A stretch of DNA of 39,140 nt, from assembly GCA_016802295.1 (NCBI GenBank), contig JAESIW010000207.1, forward strand, positions 2,652,351 to 2,691,490, read 5' to 3'. Below are positions 1-11,675 of the stretch, in pieces. How positions within the stretch are numbered: position 1 is the first letter of the stretch; every line of letters starts with the position of its first letter. The notes under the pieces are model-generated. The model was not told the DNA's origin. It worked only from the letters and a program-made list of their open reading frames with translations, and searched no databases. This stretch comes from Brachionus rotundiformis (Eukaryota; Rotifera; Eurotatoria; Ploima; Brachionidae). The translations under genes were made by a program, and so were the position numbers.

Positions 1-2
1 TA

Positions 3-816
3 GGATGCATAGTTATGAACTTGAAGAACATAGCTTTGTATCAAGGGTTATGTAATGGCACTCGAATGAAAGTTATTCGACTTTATGAGCATTTTGTAGA
101 GGCTGAGATTCTATATGGCAGGTTTAGCGGTCATCGATATCTTATTAGTCGGCATGTTTTTCTTCCTAATAATAACTCGATGACCATGTTGAAGTTCAAA
201 AGAATTCAGTTTCCGCTAAAGCTCGCCTTTGCCATGACCATAAATAAGTCACAAGGCCAGACTTTTGATAAAATTGCCATTTATTTACCTGAGCCTGTAT
301 TTGCCCATGGCCAACTTTATGTAGCATTGTCACGAGTGCGACGATTCAATGATATTCGTATGCTAATTGAGAATCGGCATCATGGTCCTAACAAACAAGG
401 AACTATTTTTTCGGATAGTTTAGACTATTGGACCAAAAACATCGTGTTCAGACAAATATTAAATGACAAGTAAGTTTAAGCTTAGAATTTTTTTTCTGTT
501 TTTATTGATTATAGTTAAAATTTTTATAAGCATTTAATTTTTTTTTCAAAGTGTTAGCGAGGAACTAAATCAAAATATCATGAATAGTCAGATGGGTGAT
601 GAAGCCCTAAATGATTATGGTGAAGAGTTTGAGGCAATGATCAATGAACAGTATTTAAATATAAATAATGATGAGAATTTGGAGCCAACAATAGATCAGC
701 AGATGATTGATTTGGCTAATCGTGCAGAGGAAGAAATAAATCATATTTTTTCTTCCCAAGACGGTCCAAATGAATATATGGGCATTCATTATGAAGAAGA
801 TATAGATGGTGAATAA
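3..816 (+). CDS. Helitron helicase C-terminus (5' partial), PIF1-like
   Basis: This is the C-terminal end of the PIF1-type DNA helicase half of a Helitron Rep-helicase, which would unwind DNA during rolling-circle transposition. The frame is open from base 3, so the start is outside the window. Visible motifs are NKSQGQTFDK and YVALSRVRR (superfamily 1B motifs V/VI), closely matching the same region of elements B and C. The first exon runs 3-469 and ends at a GTAAGT donor. The last exon runs 552-816 after a TTTCAAAG acceptor, is acidic, and ends shortly after a DGPNEYMG motif that is also near the end of element B. No lesion is visible in this part. The intron of 82 bp and its phase are conserved in B and C. 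Confidence 0.85.
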
Positions 817-1441
817 CAAGTCTAATTAAATTATATTTTTTGTTTTTATAATTCATTTTTTCTTATTAAATTTTTTTAATTTAATTAATTATTTTTAAAA
901 TAGATTTAGTTATTTATCAAATTAAATATTAATAAAATTTTTAAAAAAATTATTTATTTTATTTTGTTTGTCGCTCAATTTATTTTTTTTTTAGCATGTA
1001 TTTGAATGATATATGCTAAAAAAGATGACACAACCAAACTAAAATTGAGGCTTTTCAAGATAATCTATTAAAAAATATTACAAATTATTTATTACATATA
1101 TTTAAAAAAAAAAGAATTCAAGAAAACATTGACGCGCAATTTTAAGAATGCCCGTTATATTATAAAACTAAAATTGAGACTTTTTTAGATTATTTTTTTA
1201 AAAAAGAATAATTTCATTTGTTTAAAATAAATAAATAAATTCAAAGGAACTTTTATTTTAAGAAACTATTATTAAAAAAATTTTTATTTATTACATGAGG
1301 TAAAAAATATCCGCGTTTACCATTTAATCTACTTTTTCTTTTACTAAGAATCCTTTAAAATTTGAAAAATTTCAAAAGTTTTAAAAGATTGAAAAAATTT
1401 TTCTAAATTGAAAAAAAAAATTTAAATAAAAATTTGGAAGA
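817..1441 (+). other. Helitron A 3' non-coding region
   Basis: AT-rich non-coding DNA after the stop codon. It holds two blocks that recur in element N: GCGCAATTTTAAG..TGCCCGTTA at about 1134-1160 (N: 11333-11356) and TTACATGAGG..CCGCGTTTACCATTT at 1291-1325 (N: 11491-11525). A phrase AAACTAAAATTGAG occurs twice, near 1035 and 1166. No gene is seen. Confidence 0.6.
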
Positions 1442-1470
1442 GGGCCTTGGGCCCGACACAGAGAGTCTAG
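1442..1470 (+). repeat. Helitron 3' terminus: hairpin plus CTAG
   Basis: GGGCC (1442-1446), loop TTG, GGCCC (1450-1454), then a short spacer and CTAG (1467-1470). A subterminal hairpin 10-15 bp before CTRR is the known 3' termination signal of Helitrons. Confidence 0.85.
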
Positions 1471-2653
1471 TTAATTATATATATTTAATTTGACAAGAAA
1501 AAAAAAGGGCTCAACATGAACACATTCGATCTGAGTGATCTGGCAATGGATCGGCGAGATATTGGTCTCATTTGATAGAGCTAAGGTTGCCATAGTGCTA
1601 TCGCTGCTTTGGCGTAATTCATCACCTTTGGTCACATAGCTACGAGCTCTTAAAGTTTGTGTTCAAATTTTGACCAACTTTTGGAAAATTATTTTTTGAA
1701 TGCAACATTGGTTTTGCACAAAAAGGGTATCAATTAATAGGTCTTGAAGAGTGTATTCCAAAAAGATATCTTTCTAGCCGGTTTGAAATTTTAGGCATTA
1801 GTAAATTGTCAACAACACAAAAAAACATAGTCTTTTTCTATGCTCTCTAACCAACTGACCTTTTGTATAAAAATTTATAAAATTATAAAAATTTGTTCAT
1901 TTAAGGACAATCTACATGAACATATGGTGGATTTGAGTCTGGCATGTGTCAAAGCTATGTGACCTGGGTTTAAAGTGGTTAAAAAAAATCAAAGAAATTT
2001 TTTTTTTAATTTTATTAAAAAACCAGGCTTGAAAGGCTCTATAAAGCAACTTTGAAAAATAATTTATTTATTTCTGAAAAATTGAATCTCATATTGTTGA
2101 TCTAAATTATGTTTATCTGAAAAAATTTTCTAATTTAATAAATAATTAAATGACTTAATCTAAAAGCAGTGCGAACGAGGCGCAGCCGAGTGAGCAGAGA
2201 ATAATGAATTTAAAAAAGTCGGAATTAATTCAAAATAAGAAAGCGAGGCAGAGCCGAGCTTTCCTCTGATCTTTCTGGATAAAATTTAAAAGTCATATAA
2301 AAATTAAAATTAATTCTTAAAGTGTTAAAAATGGCTAATTCCAAATTTAGATTTGAATAATTTATCTATGATCGAAATTTTTAAGTCCCTTATTTTATAA
2401 AAATTCCCATCCTTATTTTATGCATTCAATGTCTAATCCCTTTTATTTAAAAATTCCCATCATTGTTTAAAGAATTCAATATTTATTTGAATCTTTTAAA
2501 ATTCTAATCATTGATCATACTTCTCAATATTTAAACTTTATTTTAAATTAATGTGATTTTAAAAAAAAAAAATTTATTTAATGTTTTAATGTAAATTGAT
2601 TTGTTTTTACCCAATTATTGATATAAAGAATAACAAATAATAATTAATACAAA
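1471..2653 (+). promoter_or_regulatory. Helitron B 5' leader
   Basis: A non-coding leader of about 1.2 kb. The block at about 1508-1750 is strikingly less AT-rich than its surroundings and is nearly identical (about three differences seen) to 9997-10237 of element N. Later pieces (about 1901-1995) match N at 10389-10470. A GC-rich palindromic module with a CGAGGCGCAGCCGAG core lies at 2169-2265. The last 450 bp match the end of the D leader (23280-23605). It presumably contains the promoter, but I cannot place one. Confidence 0.6.
2169..2265 (+). repeat. GC-rich palindromic module in leader of B
   Basis: GCGAACGAGGCGCAGCCGAG then, about 65 bp later, AGCGAGGCAGAGCCGAGCT. Each has a GGC..GCC stem. 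Similar pairs are at 10968-11060 and 23155-23245. Confidence 0.7.
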
Positions 2654-3074
2654 ATGGCACCAAAGTTACATTTTAATAACCAAATGATCTTTTTTATTAA
2701 TGAAGCGTATAAACAGCTTAAGGAATATTGTTTAAATTTGAAAAAAAATCTTCCTGTTTTGTTCTCATTAGAATACGGATTTAATGTTAGTTACTCTAAA
2801 CTCTCCTCATTTACCAATGTAAATAGTGTTGTTCCTAACGAAACTATTACCAAAGTTACTCAACTAAGTAAATTTCTTTTTTTTTTTAAATCAGTTTTCT
2901 ACTGAATATTATCGGAAATTTTAGTTGCAACCTTACATGACCAACCTAATCAACAATCCGATGAACCATTATAAGATCGAGTGATGGAACAAAATTCACA
3001 TAATTCCAATCAGCATCTTCCGAATACGAGTTTATTTTTCAAACAAATTGACCAAAATAGCAGCGATAAACAAG
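2654..3074 (+). pseudogene. Helitron B Rep-helicase, N-terminal exons 1-2 (disrupted)
   Basis: Exon 1 (2654-2867) starts at the ATG of MAPKLHF and encodes about 71 residues resembling the first exon of element C (MPPKKL..., 13231). The shared pattern is hydrophobic residues followed by (V/I)SYS(K/T)LS, perhaps a helix-turn-helix. It ends at a GTAAAT donor. Exon 2 (2925-3074) continues in phase but meets an in-frame TAA at 2972-2974. Its donor is AAG|AT, where the inverted copy at 23815-24216 keeps AAG|GT. So the N-terminus is damaged in two ways. Translation could still begin in exon 3, but this is unproven. Confidence 0.65.
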
Positions 3075-3589
3075 ATAAAAAATTATTTTTATATTTTACA
3101 TTTCTTTTAACTATTTCATGATATTAAATTTTGAAATTCGATCGTTGGTTGTATACAATTTAAAAAAGATTTTTTCCAACTTAATCAATGAATAAATTAA
3201 TACAAAACTTGAATTATTTACATTATAAAAAAATTTCTTTATTCATTTAAATATTCTTTTAGCATTGCAACAGATTTATTTAAATTTTTCTTTTAATAGA
3301 TATTATTATCGAATTTTTTGTATCAAAAGATTAAACTTTTTGAAAAAAAAATATAATGAATTATAAAAATGTTATCGGTGGATCATTGTTGATTTAAATT
3401 TTATTAATTAAAAAAATAAATTATAATCAATATTATAAAAAAATTTATTGAGAAAAACTATTTTATTCTTTTTTTTAATTAATTTGTATTTAATGAAATT
3501 TTTTAATTTATATGATAAAAAAAAATTATTAATAAATTTTTATTGATTTTTAATGATTTTTATTGATTTTTATATTTTATTTAATTTAG
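3075..3589 (+). other. Intron 2 of Helitron B gene
   Basis: A 515-bp AT-rich intron ending in TTTAATTTAG. Its first 300 bp are homologous, in reverse orientation, to 23815-24100. Element C has a 511-bp intron at the same place and phase, which supports the gene model. No gene is seen inside it. Confidence 0.6.
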
Positions 3590-6500
3590 TGGCCAAACGA
3601 GGTAGAAAAACATCATACAATTTAACAACTGTGCATTCTAAGTTTATTCAGCAAGCTTTGAATTTAATACAGATTGAAAAAACTAGAGGTAGTGTACGTA
3701 AGGATACACGCTTAGTCGAGTTGTTCAGAAGTGAATTTCCAAGCATAGAATTTGCAAACATATCATATAAAACACTCATTAGTCATTACAATATTGCCGT
3801 TAAAGACGGGAAAATAACACATGTTGAACCGTTTATTGAAACTTCATTTTCTGATTTAAGTTCAAATGAATCCAGTTTAAATAATTCTGCTTATATTTTT
3901 CCTTCAGTTGCTTCAGAAGCGCCAACTTCATCTAAGCAATTGTGCATGTTAAATGAAATTGAAAATTCATTATCGCAGCAATTGTCCCAAGCTTTAAGTA
4001 TTCAGCATAGTTTTGTAAATGGTGAGAATGAATCTGTTCTCATTAGTAATGAGCTAAATCAGTCTGAAGATGAATCAGAATTTTTAGCTATTGGGTCTGA
4101 ATACCAAAATAATTCACTAAATGAAAATAATCGTTTTAACTCAACCCCAATCTCTTTTGATCAAAATTTTGATTTGAATTTAATTAATCATTCAAATAAT
4201 GAATACACTACTTCTACACAATCTGATACATTCTCCTCTCTTTCTAATTCAATCAATAGATCAAGAAAGAGAAGACGGAAACCATTAACATATAGAAATC
4301 AAGTTTCACGTCGACGAAACTACAGATCAAGCAGTTCAAATGATTCGGCTAATCAAACAGATAATATCAACAATATTGATCAAAGTGAATCAAATTATTC
4401 AATTCATCTGAGTCATCAACCTTCTCAGCCTCAGTCACCAAGACTAACCTGTCATGAGGATATGCAATTTCAATTAACTGAACAGCAAATCAATATTAGA
4501 AACGACCCCGATTACCATAACCGCAATGCTTATCATGTTAATCATTGTATTGGCTATAGAAATCGAGAAGTAGCGTTTGATGAACCCATTGAGCGGTTTG
4601 ATCTTGGACAATTTGGTGGACATGTAATTGTTGTGGATGGACAAGAAAAAAATGAATTTACATGTGATCATTGTGGGGCTCTCTATTTTGGTTATGAGCG
4701 TAATATAAGTAATAGTTTTTCTAAATGTTGCATGAACAACAAAGTAAAAGTTGAGATGGTTCCTGACTTTCCTGATGATTATAATCGTTTATTCGTTCCA
4801 GACGCCATGAATCCAGTTGAAGTGGCTTTGTCGAGAAATTTTAAAGATTATATTATAAATTATAATAGTTTATTGTCGTTTGCGGCCATTTCGGCGACAA
4901 TCGACGAAAATATAAGAAATTTTCGAAATTATTTTGTGTACAAAATTCATGGTAGATTGTACCATCGAATTGCTCCAGCTACACGAACGGACAATCAAAA
5001 TTTTCATATGCAAAGTGGGCAATACTATATGTTGGACACGGATATTGCTCACCGTGAGAGATTGTCAAACAAAAACAAAAATGTCAATTATATTGACGAA
5101 ATAATTTTGAGCCGATTAGAGGCAATTATTAATGAACACAATCCGTTAGTGAGACAATACCAAAATTATAAGCAGCAATTGGAGGCCCAGGCGGCAGCTT
5201 TTGGTCCCACAATTACTTTTGACTTGAAAATGCACTTATATCGCGCAGATCATACAACTCAGACTAATGATTATCGTGTCAATAGATATAATACCCATAC
5301 AGGTGGTGGTCAAATTGCTGCAGTGTTTACAACTGACTCTGAAGGCTTTCCTGGACATATTTATGTGACTGTCCAACCTCATGGTCAAGATTTGCAGGAG
5401 TTAAATTTCTGCAATCCATTGGTGGATCCATTGAGTTATCCATTATTGTTTCCCTATGGTAGTATGGGTTTTACTCCAGAAATGACTCACAATTTACCAG
5501 CACAACGAACTGGCAATCTAGGCAACATATCTATTCGTGAATTTTACGCTTACCGACTGAGTTTCAAGTTTAATTCTGGCAATTCAATTTTTAAAACATC
5601 AAAATTATTCCAGCAATATATAGTTGATGCCTATGTTAAGGTGGAAAAAAGTCGCCTGAATTTTTTGGAGCAAAATCAGCAGGTGCTTAGAGCTCAGTGT
5701 TATAGGGGACTCATGGATCATTTGCAAACATTTGGTAGAGAGAACAATAGAAGCATTGGGTCTCTTTTTATACTCCCCTCAACATTTGTAGGTGGAGAAA
5801 GGTATATGCGACAAAATTATTTGGATGCAATGGCTTTAGTTAAAAATTTTGGGAAACCGGATCTATTCATTACTTTTACAGCTAACCCAAAATGGCCAGA
5901 AATTCAACGTGAATTGAATGGTTTGCCATATACAAGTAGACCTGATATTTGTGTTAGAGTTTTTTATGCTAAATATCAAGAAATGTTAAAAGATCTTACG
6001 GAAAGGCAGATATTAGGAGCTGTAGAAGCTTATGTCAGTGTCGTTGAATTTCAAAAGCGGGGATTACCACATGTTCACATGTTATTATTTTTTAAACAAG
6101 AGGACAAAATTCATGATGGTCAAACATTGGATCAAGTAATATGGGCTGAACTACCCAATATAGAAAATCATCCTGAATTACATCGATTGGTAGTGGAGCA
6201 CATGATTCATCGATGTGATGACCGCTGTTTGGATGAAAGAAAGATTTGCAAAAGAAAATTTCCAAAAGGAGCTTCTGATGTGACAGTCATGGTTGATAAT
6301 GGATACACAAAATATAAAAGAAGAAGAGTAGGTGCTGTAACTATGCATGGTGCAATAACAAATGCTCGGGTTGTTCCTTATAATCCATATTTATTATTGA
6401 AATATGAATCGCATATCAATGTTGAATGGTGTTCAAGCACTCAAAATGTAAAATATTTATTCAAATATGTTTTTAAAGGACACGATTTATCAAAAATATT

Positions 6501-6949
6501 AATTGAAAATCGTGATGGCATGGAAGTTGTGCATTATGATGAAATCAGGCATTTTGTCGATGGGAGATTCGTAAGCTCATTTGAGGCTTTTTTTAGGCTC
6601 TATGCTTATGATTTGATTACCATGTCTCATTCTGTACAACGTCTTCAAGTTCATCAGCCTGAGTTGAATATGATTTATATTCGTAATGGCGCTGCACATC
6701 AAGAAATAGAAAGAGCTGTGGAAAAGAACTCAATGCTAATGGCATTTTTTGAATTAAATCGGACTGATCCTGATGCCAATCAATATCTTTATACAGAAAT
6801 TCCGATTAACTATTGTTTTAACTTTGGTTTAAGAAAATGGACTAAACGTAAAAGAAGTGTTTCACATAAGAAGCTAACGAGAATTTATTCGGTCAGTCCT
6901 AAAAATATAGAACTTTTCTGTATTCGAACACTTTTAATGCATGTTCGCG
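3590..6949 (+). CDS. Helitron B Rep (HUH nuclease) exon
   Basis: The main Rep exon, about 1120 codons, open throughout. It nicks and rejoins DNA ends during rolling-circle transposition. In order it shows a charged DNA-binding-like start (AKRGRK...); a Ser/Asn-rich linker; a basic RKRRRKPLTYR patch near 4270 that could be a nuclear signal; a Cys-rich CDHCGALYF...CC motif (about 4666-4735); the Helitron N-like domain; and the Rep core. The core has FITFTANPKWPEI (about 5866-5905), the HUH motif GLPHVHM (His codons 6070-6072 and 6076-6078) and the paired tyrosines of VKYLFKYVFKG (6454-6456 and 6466-6468). It ends at a GTAATT donor in phase 1. The catalytic residues look intact, so this is the best-preserved Rep in the window. 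There is no OTU-like domain here, unlike in element C. Confidence 0.88.
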
Positions 6950-7000
6950 GTAATTAAATTTAAGTCAATATTATTTTTAAGTATTAAAAATTTTAAATAG

Positions 7001-8902
7001 GTCCAAAAAGTTTTGAAGAGTTGAGGACTGTAAACGGAATTGTGTATTTAATATTCCGAGAAGCCGCAGTGTCAAGGGGTCTCATTGAAAATGAAAATAT
7101 ATGGAGAGATTGCTTAAGAGAAGCAGTTGCTAATGAGACAAATATAAGGAAAATCCGTTTTATGTTTGCTATTATTTGTATGCATGGTCAGCCATTTAAT
7201 CCCTCAGCTTCTCAGCTTTGGGAAGAATTTGAAAATGAATTGTCTTTTGATTTTCATCTCAATTCAAAAGAAATTCGTTATACAAAAGCTTTGAATGTAA
7301 ATTTTTTGATTATCTAAAAAAAGTTAAATAAAACGTTTTATTAGCATATAAAATATTTATTCAGAGTGAAAAACGGTGACTGGGCTCAAACTGGACTGCC
7401 CGATCCAGATGCAAATGTGACTGGCTGGGAAGATGAAGATGACATTCAAGTCAACCAAACATACGCACAAAAATTTCAAACTCACTTTAAAAATTTGAAT
7501 TTTTCACAGCGTGAAATATTTGAACAAATAATGAATGCAGTCAATGAACCAACTTTGCGACCCAAGATGTTTTTTGTAGACGGACCAGGTGGTTCAGGAA
7601 AAACCTATTTATTCGAAGTAATGAATTTTTTAATTAAAAAAATATTAATTCAAATAAAATTAATATTAAAAATTTTTTAAATTTTAGACTATAATTTATT
7701 TTGTTAAATCAATAAATGAAATAGTACTTCCAGGAGCTTTCACAGGTATTGCTGCATCGCTGTTGGAAGATGGCCAAACTATTCATTTCAGATTTAGTGT
7801 ACCTTTACACTGCGATCATCAATCAACATGGGATCATACTGGACCCAAATTTGAAGAGCTAAAAAATGCTAAAGTACTTCTTTGGGATGAGGTCAGTATG
7901 TGTAACAAATATATAATTGAAGCCGTTGACCGGATGATAAGAGACTTGTGCAAAATCTGTTTGTATCTGTTTCAAAAATTCTCAGGAACTCTGGCCTTTG
8001 ACTCAAAAATTTAAACTGACTCAAAATATGCGCGCTAATGATGATCCAGAGTTTGCTGAGTGGCTTATGCGTGTTGGGAATGGTATTGAAGAACCTCACG
8101 ATCATTGTCATCCTGATCATATTCGTATGCCAAATCAAATTATGCTTCCTCGCAGTACAAATGAACTTATTAAGTTTGCTTTTGGACAAGCTGAAAATAC
8201 TGCAATTAATTTAATCAACAACGAACATAATTCGGCTATTCTTACTCCTTTAAACAAAGATGCTGATCGAATTAATGCTCTATGTCTTGGTATTGTGAAT
8301 GCACCAAGTCAAACATATTTGAGTGCTGATCATTTGGTGACGGACGATGAAGATATTGCCGATTTATTCCCAATTGAAGTTCTTCATCAAGAGGCTCCAA
8401 GCGGCTATCCACCTCATTTTCTGGAGCTTAAAGAAGGTTGTATTGTAATGCTTTTGAAAAACATTGCACTGTATCAAGGACTTTGTAATGGAACTCGCCT
8501 TAAAATAATTAAACTTAGGGATCATTTTATTGAAGTAGAAATTTTGTTTGGTAGATTTAGTGGTCATCGCTATTTTATTAGCAAACATAAATTTAGTCCA
8601 GACTTAAGAGGTCCTACTTTATTAGCATTAGAAAGAGTGCAATATCCATTTAAATTAGCTTTTTCTATGACTATCAATAAGTCTCAAGGACAAACTTTTA
8701 ATAAAATTGCAATTTATCTTCCAGAACCTGTTTTCGCACACGGGCAGCTCTATGTTGCTTTGTCAAGGGTCCGTCGATATGCTGATGTAAAAGTCTTAAT
8801 TGAAAATCGTCATTATAGTCCAAGCAAACAGGGCACCATTTTTTCTGATAGTATGGACTATTGGACTCGTAACGTTGTTTGTAGACATGTTTTAACAGAC
8901 GA
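7001..8902 (+). pseudogene. Helitron B PIF1-like helicase, frameshifted by an internal deletion
   Basis: Three exons continue the Rep-helicase: 7001-7296 (GPKSFEELRTVNG..., the linker that precedes Helitron helicases), 7345-7617 (Walker A GPGGSGKT near 7583-7606) and 7688-8902. The third has FTGIAASLL, Walker B-like LLWDEVSM near 7878-7901, then after about 7951 a jump of frame. Compared with element C, about 90 nt are missing between DLC and the stretch matching SVNLCFKN, removing the motif III region (GDFRQTLP) and shifting frame. The rest (7998-8902) is open in the new frame and retains NKSQGQT and YVALSRVRR. The reading frames and intron phases agree with A, C and the fragment at 35666-37531. 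The helicase should be inactive unless a splice event I cannot see restores it. Confidence 0.82.
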
Positions 8903-8967
8903 GTATTCTAAATTTTAAATGCTAATCCGAATAATAATTACATTGTGTTTACAATTTATCTTTTAAG

Positions 8968-9274
8968 TGTGACTCAATATGTCCAAGCTAATCAGTCTCA
9001 ACCAAACAACGATCAAATGTTGATTGAAGTAGCTAATAATTGTGATGATGATTGGGAAATGTTTGTTTTAGCCGATCAAATTGAATACCAGCATGTTGAA
9101 AGAATAGCCGAGGAAGAGCGGAATATGGTGACAGTGGCAGATTATACTGAAAGACTTTTGAATAGTCGAAACAGTAGAGTGCGAGCACAAGATAGTCAAG
9201 TAGTTGTTCAAGAAAATCTTAGAGATGGTCCAAATGAATACATGGGTTTATTAAATGATGAAGTTAACGAGTAA
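8968..9274 (+). CDS. Helitron B acidic C-terminal tail exon
   Basis: The last exon of the Rep-helicase, joined to 8902 across a 65-bp intron (GTATTC...TTTTAAG) in the same phase as in A and C. It encodes about 102 acidic residues and has the DGPNEYMG motif near its end, as in element A. I know of no assigned function for this tail. Conservation of the motif between A and B while the rest drifts suggests it is used. Confidence 0.75.
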
Positions 9275-9922
9275 AATTAAAAAATTATATTTTTCTTGAT
9301 ATTATTATTGTAAAATTTTATATATTTTATTTTGAAATTTGAAAAAAAATATTTAATTTTAAAATAAGGCTTGAAATATTGTTTATATTTTTTTTTTTTT
9401 TAAATACATGTAAAATAAATTTTTTTTGAAGCAGTGAAACCTAAATTAATATTGAATTATTAGTATTAATTGATTCTAGATATATTGTGAAAATAATTCT
9501 TAAAATTTATTTAACTAAAATACTTAAAATTTCAAAATCCTATAAAGGTTTACAACTAAAAATCTTGCATTAATTGTTTTTAAATATTAACATACTAAGT
9601 TATGTCAAAAAGTGCAAAATTAATGCTTTTACCATTTAACCTACTTACTATAAAATTTTTTTAAACAAAAAAAAAGAATTAATGACAAATTAACATTAGT
9701 GCTTTATCAAATATGGAAAAACAAAAATATATTTTCAAAAAGAAAATGTAAGCAAAATTTGAATTTTAATTTTTTGATTTTTCGAAAATTTTTTACCAAA
9801 AGATTTTTTTATTTTTTAAACACTTGACTAAAACTAATTTTAAGTTAAAATTTGTTAATTATTATTTTTTTAAATCAAAGTCAAACTGTAAAAAATTAAT
9901 TTTTTAAAAAAAGAAAATTAGA
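9275..9922 (+). other. Helitron B 3' non-coding region
   Basis: AT-rich non-coding DNA. It carries GCTTTTACCATTTAACCTACTTA at about 9624-9647, a variant of the CGTTTACCATTT motif found upstream of the other 3' hairpins. No gene is seen. Confidence 0.55.
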
Positions 9923-9958
9923 GGCGGGTTTAAGCCGCCGATAAACACGGATTACTGG
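9923..9958 (+). repeat. Helitron 3' terminus: hairpin plus CTGG
   Basis: GGCGG (9923-9927), a seven-base loop, CCGCC (9935-9939), then CTGG at 9955-9958. Nearly identical to the end of element N at 11644-11675. Confidence 0.85.
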
Positions 9959-10967
9959 TTATATATATTTAATTTGACAAGAAAAAAAAAGGGCTCAACA
10001 TGAACACATTCGATCTGAGTGATCTGGCAATGGATCGGCGAGATATTGGTCTCATTTGATAGAGCTAAGGTTGCCATAGTGCTATCGCTGCTTTGGCGTA
10101 ATTCATCACCTTTGGTCACATGGCTACGAGCTCTTAAAGTTTGTGTTCAAATTTTGACCAACTTTTGGAAAATTATTTTTTGAATGCAACATTAGTTTTG
10201 CACAAAAAGGGTATCAATGAATAGGTCTTGAAGAGTGTAGTCGATTGTGATATGATTCATGTCGATTGGACCGGTATGACGGGAGTAAAAGGCCAAAAAC
10301 CTCTTAAAATGGGGGTTTTTTTCACATGGTCTAATCATGTGAACAACAAATTGAAATATACGCAATATATATTTTTTTGTTTATTTTTGACTAATCTACA
10401 AGAATATATGGTCGGTGCGAGTGTGGCATGCGTCCAATCTATGTGACCTGAGGTTAAAGTGGCCGAAAAAAAATTAAATTAAATTATGCGCTTTTGAGCT
10501 GGCAATGATTAAGCCGACATTTTATTGGCTCTAAATCGAATAATAATTACTTTTTTTAGATGCAAAGGACTGTAAAGAAAATTAAATGAATATTTAAGCT
10601 AACGTTTATTGGAAATTTAGCTGTCACTGGCTATACTTAAAGTTGATAAAGGTTAAACGGCTACTTTGGGTAGTTTTAATTCTCTTAAAATGAAGTTAAA
10701 ATACTAACATTAGATATTTATATATTTTTTTCGATGAGATCTACAAAAATAATTACGATTGCAGGGAGACCTAATAATGCAAGAAAATGGGCTTTTTTAA
10801 TGAAAAATTATTTTAAAGATTCTATTTATTAAGTCAATAATATGATCAAAATAAACTGAAAATGAATAAAAAAAAAGATTATTTTCAAAAAAATTAATTA
10901 TTTTTTAATAAAAAATTATTAATCTTTTAGTTTGATAGAAAATTTATTTAATCAATTGAAGGGATAT

Positions 10968-11134
10968 CGAGGCGCAGCCGAGTGAGCAAAAGAATTGTTT
11001 ATTTTTTCATTAATAAAAATAAAAAAAAAAAATGGAGCGAGGCGAAGCCGAGCTCAATTCTTTTAAAAACTTTTTGCCAACTTTTGCGAGCCAAAGGCGA
11101 GCATTGTTATCGCAGCGAAGCTCCATCTACCCGG
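10968..11134 (+). repeat. GC-rich palindromic module in N
   Basis: Contains CGAGGCGCAGCCGAGTGAGC and AGCGAGGCGAAGCCGAGCTC. The part 11036-11134 is nearly the reverse complement of 22421-22523 in D, including TTTTGCGAGCCAAAGGCGAG and CGCAGCGAAGCT. Confidence 0.75.
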
Positions 11135-11643
11135 TAGAAATGTTGCAAATTTAAAATTTAATTTTAATCTCTTATAAGATATTGAATTTTAACTTTAAAT
11201 TTTGTACAAAAATTATTTAAATCTAAACGAGTGTTTACCATTAACTCTTTATCATTTTAAAATTAAAAACTTTAATAAAAGAAAAAACATTTCAAATAAG
11301 GATAATCACAGCCGGGCAGACGTAAAATTGCCGCGCAATTTTAAGGATGCCCGTTACACATTATCAAACTAAAATTGAGGCTGTACTAGATAATATTTTA
11401 TGTAAGTTAAACCACGAATGTTTCAAAAACTTAAAAAATTTAAAAAATTTATTTAGAATCCAAATTTAAAATAATTTTATTATTAATCAATTACATGAGG
11501 TAAAAACTAACCGCGTTTACCATTTGCTCTACTTAAAATAATAAAATTATAAAATCTTTTTTAGACAAAAAAAATGAATTATGACAAATTAAATAAAATT
11601 CAAGAATGTAAAAAAATAATTTTTTTAAATAAAGAAAATTAGA

Positions 11644-11675
11644 GGCGGGTTTAAGCCGCCGACACGGATTACTGG
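11644..11675 (+). repeat. Helitron 3' terminus: hairpin plus CTGG
   Basis: GGCGG (11644-11648), loop, CCGCC (11656-11660), CTGG (11672-11675). It is followed by TTATATTATAATAAATTGCC, a diverged version of the 5' ends seen after the other three termini. Confidence 0.8.

Larger units (their letters stand above)
1..1470 (+). mobile_element. Helitron element A, 3' part only
   Basis: The 3' portion of a Helitron whose 5' part lies before the window. It contains the last coding exons of the Rep-helicase gene (3-816), a non-coding 3' region, a GC-rich hairpin at 1442-1454 and the terminal CTAG at 1467-1470, which fits the Helitron 3' rule (hairpin then CTRR). The next base begins the 5' end of element B, so no host flank is visible. 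The boundary is called from the hairpin/CTRR and from the same arrangement at 9958, 11675 and 21760. Confidence 0.85.
1471..9958 (+). mobile_element. Helitron element B, full length, coding but defective
   Basis: An 8.5-kb Helitron. The 5' end begins directly after the CTAG of element A and carries ATATATTTAATTTGACAAG at 1477-1496, shared with N (9961 on) and D (21765 on). The 3' end is the hairpin GGCGG/CCGCC at 9923-9939 followed by CTGG at 9955-9958. Between them is one seven-exon Rep-helicase gene (2654-9274). The element is probably not autonomous: exon 2 has a stop and a lost splice donor, and the helicase has a frameshifting deletion. Confidence 0.85.
9959..11675 (+). mobile_element. 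Helitron N, short non-autonomous element
   Basis: A 1.7-kb unit with a B-type 5' end and leader (9959-10237 nearly identical to 1471-1750) and a B-type 3' end (hairpin 11644-11660, CTGG 11672-11675), but no Rep-helicase exons. The inside holds pieces of Helitron leader, GC-rich palindromic modules at 10968-11134, and 3' blocks resembling element A (11333-11356, 11491-11525). An open frame of 72 codons at 10228-10446 has no support as a gene. An alternative reading is that it is a solo 3' end inserted in the leader of element C. Confidence 0.7.

Noticed and set aside
4474..5052. Minus-strand frames opposite the Rep exon of B
   Set aside because: Antisense shadows of a well-supported coding exon.
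7951..7998. An intron explaining the frame change in the helicase of B
   Set aside because: The missing segment (motif III) is absent from the DNA and no GT/AG pair restores frame, so a deletion is the better reading.
10228..10446. 72-codon open frame in element N
   Set aside because: It lies in leader-like non-coding sequence, has no counterpart in the matching part of B, and shows no domain.
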